Source: Pseudanabaenales cyanobacterium (GTDB lineage: Bacteria; Cyanobacteriota; Cyanobacteriia; Phormidesmidales; Phormidesmidaceae). Taken from it: 8,649 bases of DNA. Positions 1-5,800 of the stretch are shown here, in pieces. The notes below the pieces were generated by a model. That model made no database searches and was not told the origin of the DNA. It saw nothing but the letters and a program-made list of their open reading frames with translations. The stretch is from positions 1 to 8,649 of the forward strand of contig JAKSDM010000852.1 in assembly GCA_022360135.1 (NCBI GenBank). Reading direction: 5' to 3'. The position numbers were made by a program, and so were the translations under genes. How positions within the stretch are numbered: position 1 is the stretch's first letter; each line of letters starts with the position of its first letter.

Positions 1-1
1 A

Positions 2-250
2 CCCGGCATTCGGAAGATTCGAGATATTCAAATTACATCTCAGCCGCCAAAAGGGTTAAGAACGCTAATTTCTGGCGAGAGCAAAGGCGTCGCTGTGGGA
101 TTATATCCGGAATTTCCGGTGCAAAGCATTGAACCCAGCTGGCTTTCCAAGCATCTCTCCCAAGAAGTCGTCAATTCACTGCTGGCATTCATTGGCGCAT
201 TAACGGCTATTCTGCTGCCGCGTTTGTTCCCTGATCCGCCCCATCAATAA
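2..250 (+). CDS. 3' end of an unrecognised gene with a C-terminal membrane segment (5' truncated by window edge)
   Basis: The frame is open from the first complete codon and ends at TAA 248-250, giving 82 residues of a protein whose start lies outside the window. The visible part is soluble-looking up to about residue 55 (it includes the stretch GLYPEFPVQSIEPSWL). A hydrophobic stretch follows at about residues 57-72 (core LLAFIGALTAILLP), and then a short tail rich in Pro and charge (RLFPDPPHQ). This looks like one C-terminal transmembrane anchor. I do not recognise the family. Codon use is ordinary and there is no internal stop. The gene could be intact and end here, or be a remnant like its downstream neighbours. 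Nothing in it ties it to the TIR/AAA genes 1 kb downstream. Confidence 0.55.
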   Translation, partial: PGIRKIRDIQITSQPPKGLRTLISGESKGVAVGLYPEFPVQSIEPSWLSKHLSQEVVNSLLAFIGALTAILLPRLFPDPPHQ

Positions 251-277
251 ATCATCATGGGGCGATGGCGTCCGTAG

Positions 278-412
278 GGGCGAAACATACTGAAGCAAAC
301 GGCTTTTTGCATTGACGGCGTCTTTCTACCACCAGGGGCGACAAATGCGAAAGCTTATTTTGTAGAAGTGCAGTTCCAAAAGGATGAACAGCTTTATCGC
401 CGCTTGTTTTAA
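278..412 (+). pseudogene. Remnant of an Rpn/DUF2887-like PD-(D/E)XK nuclease (N-terminal half)
   Basis: The frame beginning after a stop at 275-277 reads KQTAFCIDGVFLPP, then AYFVEVQFQKDEQLYRRLF, and stops at TAA 410-412. This matches the most conserved part of the cyanobacterial DUF2887/Rpn family (recombination-promoting nuclease, putative transposase relatives). In that family the Asp of IDG and the Glu/Gln of VEVQ form the PD-(D/E)XK-type active site. Only about 40 residues survive. There is no start codon or N-terminal region upstream, and the family normally continues with about 200 more residues after LYRRLF. It is therefore a fragment, not a working gene. A collinear piece matching the C-terminal half of the same family lies at about 8190-8649, so both may derive from one disrupted gene. 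Family assignment is from remembered motifs. Confidence 0.75.
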
Positions 413-559
413 GCCTTATCAGGACGAATCACTGATTACCCCAGCCTCTAGACATTCCTCTTGATTGCAATGATTTAAATAGAGCAAAAAAAATCACCCT
501 CAGGGGTACTATCTTCCGATCGAGTTGCCGCCTAACATGGACTCAAGGCTTTCTTTCAC

Positions 560-589
560 TAGACGGGGAAGGTTTTATTTCCCTGTCTA
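560..589. repeat. Hairpin (11-12 bp stem) next to the palindromic element
   Basis: TAGACGGGGAA (560-570) pairs with TTTCCCTGTCTA (578-589) apart from one G:T-type mismatch, around a loop of about 7 bases. There is no T-run after the stem, so it is a weak candidate for an intrinsic terminator. It lies directly beside the left end of the 592-752 element and may be a separate small palindrome or part of a composite one. Confidence 0.5.
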
Positions 590-591
590 TT

Positions 592-752
592 GGCCTACGG
601 TGTACACAGATCTCGACTCCGATTGCGAATTCGCCGATCTGGCCCCCCTAACCCCCCAATTCTGGGGGGGATCAGAGTTCAAAGTCCCCCAGAATTGGGG
701 GATCTAGGGGGCTGAATGACTCCGGTTCCGACTTGTGTGTACACGGTAGGTC
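592..752. mobile_element. MITE-like palindromic intergenic element, 161 bp, no coding capacity
   Basis: The two ends are inverted copies: GGCCTACGGTGTACACA at 592-608, and the reverse complement of 736-752, GACCTACCGTGTACACA, with two mismatches. Arm similarity continues more loosely inward (CTCGACTCCG against AGTCGGAACCG). Inside is a second, stronger palindrome. The left arm at 642-670 is a C-run, then CCAATTCTGGGGG. The right arm at 685-712 is CCCCCAGAATTGG, then a G-run. The arms flank a loop of about 14 bases. C-rich palindromes of this form are common in cyanobacterial intergenic DNA. TA dinucleotides flank both ends (588-589 and 753-754), which would fit a TA target duplication of the IS630/Tc1 type, but a two-base match is weak evidence. 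As RNA the whole element would fold into one long hairpin. Confidence 0.7.
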
Positions 753-1006
753 TAGTGGCTGGGATTTTCTTGGGTGCTTTACCCATTTGTCCCCCTTATT
801 TTCTTGACTGCTCATCCCAGTTATTTTTGAATCACACTCGACATCCCTGATTGGTCTCATCTTTACTAAAGTGAATTTTGGATAGACAGGTCAGAAATCT
901 CATATCTGCCAAACCTTAAATTTCAATTGCACAGGTCGAAAGATAATTTTGAGGTGAAGTTTCCCTGCATTATGCGCCTTCATTGATATCGGTGTTATCG
1001 TTCACT

Positions 1007-1331
1007 ATGGATACCTGTGTGCCTGTAAAAACCATCCTGATTCTGGCAGTAAACCTGCAAGGAACAACGCCATTTGTGTCTGGGCGAAAAAATGTGGGAA
1101 GTCAAAGAGGGGCTGCGGTAGGCAAAACAGAGCGCGCAATTTACGATTGAGATTGCCGAGGCGGTGCGTTACCACCATCTTTGCCGAGTCATCCTAGATG
1201 ATGAACCGCATATCGTTCGCTTTTCAGGACATGGTAAAGACGAGGGAGGCTTCGTGTTTAAAGGGACATCTCCATTTGGCTCAACAAAATATAGGAGAGT
1301 TCATCTGTGGTTGACACTGCCCCTGTCCTAG
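1007..1331 (+). pseudogene. Eroded CHAT-domain (caspase-like protease) gene, N-terminal third only
   Basis: The frame from ATG 1007 reads VKTILILAVNLQGTTP, which matches the N-terminal strand and loop of cyanobacterial CHAT proteins (usual form KTILILAANPxGTTPLRL). It stops at 1148-1150. The homology moves to another frame at about 1092: EVKEGLR, an in-frame TAG at 1119-1121, AKQSAQFTIE, AVRYHHLCRVILDDEPHIV, RFSGHGKDEGGFVF. This corresponds to the family segment EVREIEEGLRRAKQRDQFTIE followed by the IVHFSGHG motif that carries the catalytic His region. Homology ends at about 1260 and the frame runs out at TAG 1329-1331, inside the next gene. At least one frameshift, one internal stop and the loss of the Cys-bearing C-terminal part make this a pseudogene. 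CHAT proteases act as cleavage effectors in bacterial conflict and cell-death systems, so its position directly before a TIR/NTPase pair is suggestive. Confidence 0.8.
1293..1299 (+). promoter_or_regulatory. Ribosome binding site fixing the GTG start of the TIR gene
   Basis: AGGAGAG lies 7 bases before GTG 1307. An in-frame TAG at 1292-1294 excludes any start further upstream, and the first in-frame ATG (residue 49) would remove half of the TIR domain. GTG 1307 is therefore the only sensible start. Confidence 0.8.
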
Positions 1332-2893
1332 AGACAGAAGGTTTAGCGTCTAGCAAGCGAGTTTTTATCAGCTATCGTTCTCAAGAACCAGATATCAACC
1401 TAGCTCAAGCTTTCCACGACCATCTGAAAGCAGCGGGACACGAACCGTTTATGGCGGCGGAGAGCATTCGCTGGGGGGATAACTGGTCGCAGCGGATTGA
1501 CCGAGGGTTGGCGCAGTGCGATTATTTCCTGCTACTCCTATCACCCCAATCCGCCACTAGTGAAATGGTGACCGAGGAAGTTCGCCGCGCCAAGGCGCTG
1601 CGCGACACCCGTGAGTCAGGCACGCCATTGATTCTGCCGATTCGGGTCAATTTTCCCATAGGTTTACCCCTGAACTATGATTTGGGGGGCTATCTCAATC
1701 GCATCCAGCAAAGGGAATGGCAGTCAGCCGACGATACACCCCAGATTTTGCAGGAAATTCTGAGTATTTTAGCTGGAGGTAAAGCGCCTGCGTCCCAGAC
1801 AGCTGAACGAGGCGCCGCCCCAGAACCTTTTACGGAGCATCCCGATGCGCCCCCAGTGCCTGTGGCGCCACCGGAACTGCCGGGCGGGCAGGTCGATCTG
1901 GCCTCGCTCTATTATGTGGAGCGTCCCCCGACAGAAGTCAACTGCTACGAAACTGTGTTGCAGCCAGGGGCGTTGATTCGGATTAAAGCTCCCCGGCAGA
2001 TGGGTAAGACTTCCTTGATGTCGCGAATTTTGCGTCATGGGCATGTGCACCAGTGCCTCACCGTGCCGCTCAGTTTCCAACTGGCGGATGCGGCGATTTT
2101 CTCAAATCTGGACAAGTTTCTGCGCTGGTTTTGCGCCAGCGTAGGGCGGCGATTGCGGCTACCCAATAAACTGGCTGACTCTTGGGATGAGATTTATGGC
2201 GTCAAGGACAACTGCACCGCCTACTTTGAGGAATATTTGTTGCCAGAAATCTCTGCGCCACTGGTGTTGGGGTTAGATGAGGTCGATATGGTGTTCGAGC
2301 ATCCCAACATTGCGGCGGATTTTATGGGATTGTTGCGGGCCTGGCATGAGTCAGCCAAAACCAACAAACTTTGGAAAAAACTGCGGTTGGTGGTGGTGCA
2401 TTCCACTGAGGTCTACATTCCGATGAATATCAACCAGTCGCCGTTTAATGTGGGGTTGCCGATTGAGTTGCCAGAATTTACCCCTGACCAGGTAATGGAT
2501 CTGGCCCAACGGCATGGGCTGGACTGGGGTGAGGCAGACGTGGCGCGACTGATGGCGATGCTAGGTGGACATCCCTATCTGGTGCGTGTGGCGCTATACC
2601 AGGTGGCGCGACAGGAAACCACTCTCGATGCGCTGCTGGCCGTTGCCCCAACGGAGTCTGGCCCCTATGGCGATCACCTGCGCCGCCATTGGTGGAACTT
2701 GGAACAGCGGGGGGAAATGGCTGAGGTGACGAAGCGAGTGATGGCGTCGGCCAGTCCGATTCGACTTAAACCTGTACAAGCCTTTCAATTGCACAGTCTG
2801 GGGATTGTCCATTTGCAAGGGAATGAGGTGACGCCTCGGTGTAATTTGTATCAACGATACTTTTCTGATCGACTCAGTGTGAGGAGGAGATAG
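1307..2893 (+). CDS. TIR domain fused to an AAA_35-type NTPase (528 aa)
   Basis: Residues about 17-150 form a TIR domain. It starts with RVFISYRSQ (first strand), has the loop AESIRWGDNW, a strand YFLLLLSPQS, and the helix EMVTEEVRRA in which E91 lines up with the catalytic Glu of NAD+-cleaving TIRs. A Pro/Ala-rich linker follows at about 158-192. Residues about 195-450 are an AAA_35-like NTPase with Walker A APRQMGKTS (228-236), Walker B LGLDEVD (321-327) and the family signature SPFNVG (near 379-383). A C-terminal winged-helix-like end has the form LHSLGIVHL, ending in NLYQRYF. No signal peptide or membrane segment is visible, so the protein should be cytoplasmic. The likely role is an effector subunit whose TIR activity, possibly NADase, is released on NTP-dependent activation. 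It sits four bases before the larger NTPase gene and is surely co-transcribed with it. The domain calls are firm; enzymatic activity and a defence role are inferred. Confidence 0.9.
   Translation: MVDTAPVLETEGLASSKRVFISYRSQEPDINLAQAFHDHLKAAGHEPFMAAESIRWGDNWSQRIDRGLAQCDYFLLLLSPQSATSEMVTEEVRRAKALRDTRESGTPLILPIRVNFPIGLPLNYDLGGYLNRIQQREWQSADDTPQILQEILSILAGGKAPASQTAERGAAPEPFTEHPDAPPVPVAPPELPGGQVDLASLYYVERPPTEVNCYETVLQPGALIRIKAPRQMGKTSLMSRILRHGHVHQCLTVPLSFQLADAAIFSNLDKFLRWFCASVGRRLRLPNKLADSWDEIYGVKDNCTAYFEEYLLPEISAPLVLGLDEVDMVFEHPNIAADFMGLLRAWHESAKTNKLWKKLRLVVVHSTEVYIPMNINQSPFNVGLPIELPEFTPDQVMDLAQRHGLDWGEADVARLMAMLGGHPYLVRVALYQVARQETTLDALLAVAPTESGPYGDHLRRHWWNLEQRGEMAEVTKRVMASASPIRLKPVQAFQLHSLGIVHLQGNEVTPRCNLYQRYFSDRLSVRRR
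2882..2889 (+). promoter_or_regulatory. Strong ribosome binding site overlapping the 3' end of the TIR gene
   Basis: AGGAGGAG, inside the last codons of the TIR gene, lies 8 bases before ATG 2898. Only four bases separate the two genes. This supports translational coupling and a fixed ratio of the two products. Confidence 0.75.
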
Positions 2894-2897
2894 AGGG

Positions 2898-5800
2898 ATG
2901 AGCGATGACTATCAGGTGGGGGGCAGTTTGCCTGCCGATGCACCCAGCTATGTCAAACGACAGGCGGATGACGAACTGTATGAAAAGCTGAAGGCGGGCG
3001 AGTTTTGCTATGTGCTGAACTCGCGGCAGATGGGCAAGTCGAGTCTGCGGGTGCAGGTGATGCAGCGATTAGCCGCGGAAGGCGCGGCCTGCGCCGCCAT
3101 TGACCTGATGGAGATTGGTGGCGGAAAAAACATCACTGTTGACCAATGGTACGCCGGGATTGTTCGCAAGATCTGTCACAGCTTTAATTTGAATAGCCGC
3201 CTCAACCTGCGCCAGTGGTGGCGAGAGCGGAATGAAATCTCCTCAGTACAGCGATTCGGCGAATTTATCGAAACGGTGCTGCTGGCGGAACTCTTGCAGC
3301 CCATCACCATCTTCATCGACGAAATTGACACTGTTCTCAGCCTTACTTTTCCCCGGGATAATTTTTTCACTCTGATCCGCAACTGCTTCAACCAGCGCGC
3401 TGATAACTCTGCTTACAATCGCCTCACTTTCTGTTTCCTTGGGGTAGCCACCCCTTACGACCTGATTCAAGACAAGAACCGGACTCCGTTTAATATTGGT
3501 CATGCCATTTCGCTATGCGGTTTCCAATTTGAGGAAGCCCAACCCCTGCTGCCTGGACTCCGCGCCAGTACCCCTCACCCTGAAGCCGTCCTCCGGGCCA
3601 TCCTGTACTGGACGAATGGGCAACCCTTCCTGACTCAAAAGCTTTGTCGCCTCGTCCAAACTCTGCCTGCTATTCCATCGGGTCAAGAGGATGACGCCAT
3701 TGCCCAACTGGTGCAAACCCGCATCATCGATAACTGGGAAGCCCAGGATGAGCCAGAACATTTGAAAACAATCAGGGATCGCCTCCTGAGTGATGAGACC
3801 ACTGAAGGGCGACGACTGGGACTGTACCAGCAGATTTTGTCTGGTGAAGAGATTCCCGCAGATACAACGCGCGAACAATTTGATCTGCGCCTCTCAGGCT
3901 TAGTGATAGATCGCAACCGCACCCTGTTCCCCCATAATCCAATCTATGCGACCATCTTCTCCTCAAGCTGGGTAGACACTGCTCTCTCCAATTTACGTCC
4001 CTATGCCGATGATATTCATGCCTGGTTACAGAGCAACCGGCAATCAGACGGGTGTCTTTTGCAAGGGAAAAAGCTGGAAGCGGCGCTGGAGTGGGCAGAG
4101 TCTCGCAGCTTGAGTAAGCAAGATTATCAATATCTGGTCGAAAGCCAAAAAGTGGGACTGCGGCGGGAATTGGCTCAGAAGAAAGCCGCCCTTGATCAGA
4201 CCAATCAACAACTTGCAAAGCGGGATCAGACACTTGACCGCATCAATCAGAGACTCGCCGCCGCTCGACAGAAGTTAAGGCGAGTGCGGCGATCTACCCG
4301 CTGGGTGATGGTGGTGGGTATGGGGCTGATAAGTTTGTTGGCGCTTGGGGCATGGAGAGCATGGAATTTACGAGCAAAGGCCATCGAAGAGAGAAACGGG
4401 GTGATTGTACAAAAAAATACAGCTCTTGCGAGGCTTCAGAAGACTCAACTTGATAACAAGGATCTAGAAAAGTGGAATAACGCTTTAGCAGAAGTTAACC
4501 ATGCGCTAGAAGAAGAAAATAACGATTTTGAGGCAAAAAACAGTACTTTAGAACAGAAGAATCGGCAGATTACCCAAGAAGTCGAGCAAGCTAAAGATGA
4601 CTCCGTAGCCTTGACAACCAGGTTAGAGCAACAACGGCGCAACTTGCAAGATGTATTTCCGATTACTACTGCGGTGGCTACTTTTGCTGAGGAAAAGCAC
4701 GACGAAGCGATCGCCCAGCTTGATCAGATTTTGGAGAAAAATCCAGAGAACGTTGCTGTGCTAATCGTGCGAGGAGAGTTCCACATTAAAGCTAGAAATC
4801 CTGAACGCGCTCTGCAGGATTTTGACCAAGTGGTTGCCTTAGAACCTGATAACTTCATTGCCCATTTTGGGCGTGGCAATGCTTTGACTGATTTGGAAAA
4901 ATGGGATGAGGCGATCCTTTCCTATAATCAGGTCATCGACCTCGAACCCAATTATCATCCAGCCCAGATGAATCGAGGTATTGCCCTGGCGCGCTCTGGA
5001 CAATTGATTGCGGCGGTGAAATCATACAATGTCATCTTAGAAAATGCCATCCTAGAATTAGAGCCAAGTGATGATACCGTAGAAAATAATTTAGATGATA
5101 CCGTAGAAAATTTAAAGGAAACGCTCGATAGCCTGATAGAAGCCTGGTTGAGTGGTAGCTCTTTTCAACCTATAAATTTGAAGATGATTTTGAGGAGAAC
5201 TGACACGCTTGGCAGAGCGGGAGCTTCTCAAGAATTCGAATCTTTTCGTGTCGATTCCGACGCTTTTACTGACTTTAATCTAGATGAGCAGGATGTTGAA
5301 ATCATTGCTGCCGCATGTGACCTTTTGCTCCAGCGTGATGCTAAAGATGCAGACGCCTTTCACTATAGAGGTTTCTTGCGGCTAGTTTCAGAGCAGCACT
5401 CGGCTGCTATAGAACAGCTGAATCTTGCTTTGGCTCTTCGACCTGAGTTTCCAGAAGCCTATGTCACTCGTGGCATTACTCACAGACGCCAAGATAATGA
5501 AAACAACGCGATCGCTGATTTTAAGCATGCCGTTGACCATTACACTCGTGATATCGAACTGGCGAATATCGAACTGGCGAATGATGAAACCAGAAAAGCG
5601 ACCCTTTATAATACTCGTGGCAATGCTTACCGATACCAGAAAGAATTGGATAAGGCAGTTGCCGATTACATCCGCGCCATCGACCTTTACCCCCAATACA
5701 TCTCTCCTCACATTAACTTAGGCAATGTCTACCATGCCCAAGGGAAGTACGAGCAAGCGATCACCACATTCCAGCAAGCCATCGCCCTTGATCCCCAATC

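Larger units (their letters stand above)
413..1006. other. Non-coding stretch between two pseudogenes
   Basis: I see no convincing gene here. The stretch contains a hairpin (560-589) and a MITE-like inverted-repeat element (592-752), listed separately. Short open frames that cross the palindrome encode Pro/Gly-type low-complexity peptides dictated by the C and G runs and have no family resemblance. The section 753-1006 is AT-richer and may hold the original promoter of the CHAT gene that follows. I cannot identify a -35/-10 pair with confidence. Confidence 0.6.

Noticed and set aside
560..589. Hairpin considered as a terminator of the upstream remnant
   Set aside because: The stem is good but it is followed by TGG, not a T-run, and it is joined to the palindromic element, so it was listed as a repeat.
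525..860. Short open frames on both strands across the palindromic element
   Set aside because: Their sequence is dictated by the C/G runs and inverted repeat, there is no RBS or family resemblance, and both overlap the same palindrome.
753..1006. Promoter for the CHAT/TIR genes
   Set aside because: AT-rich sequence is present but no spaced -35/-10 pair was convincing.
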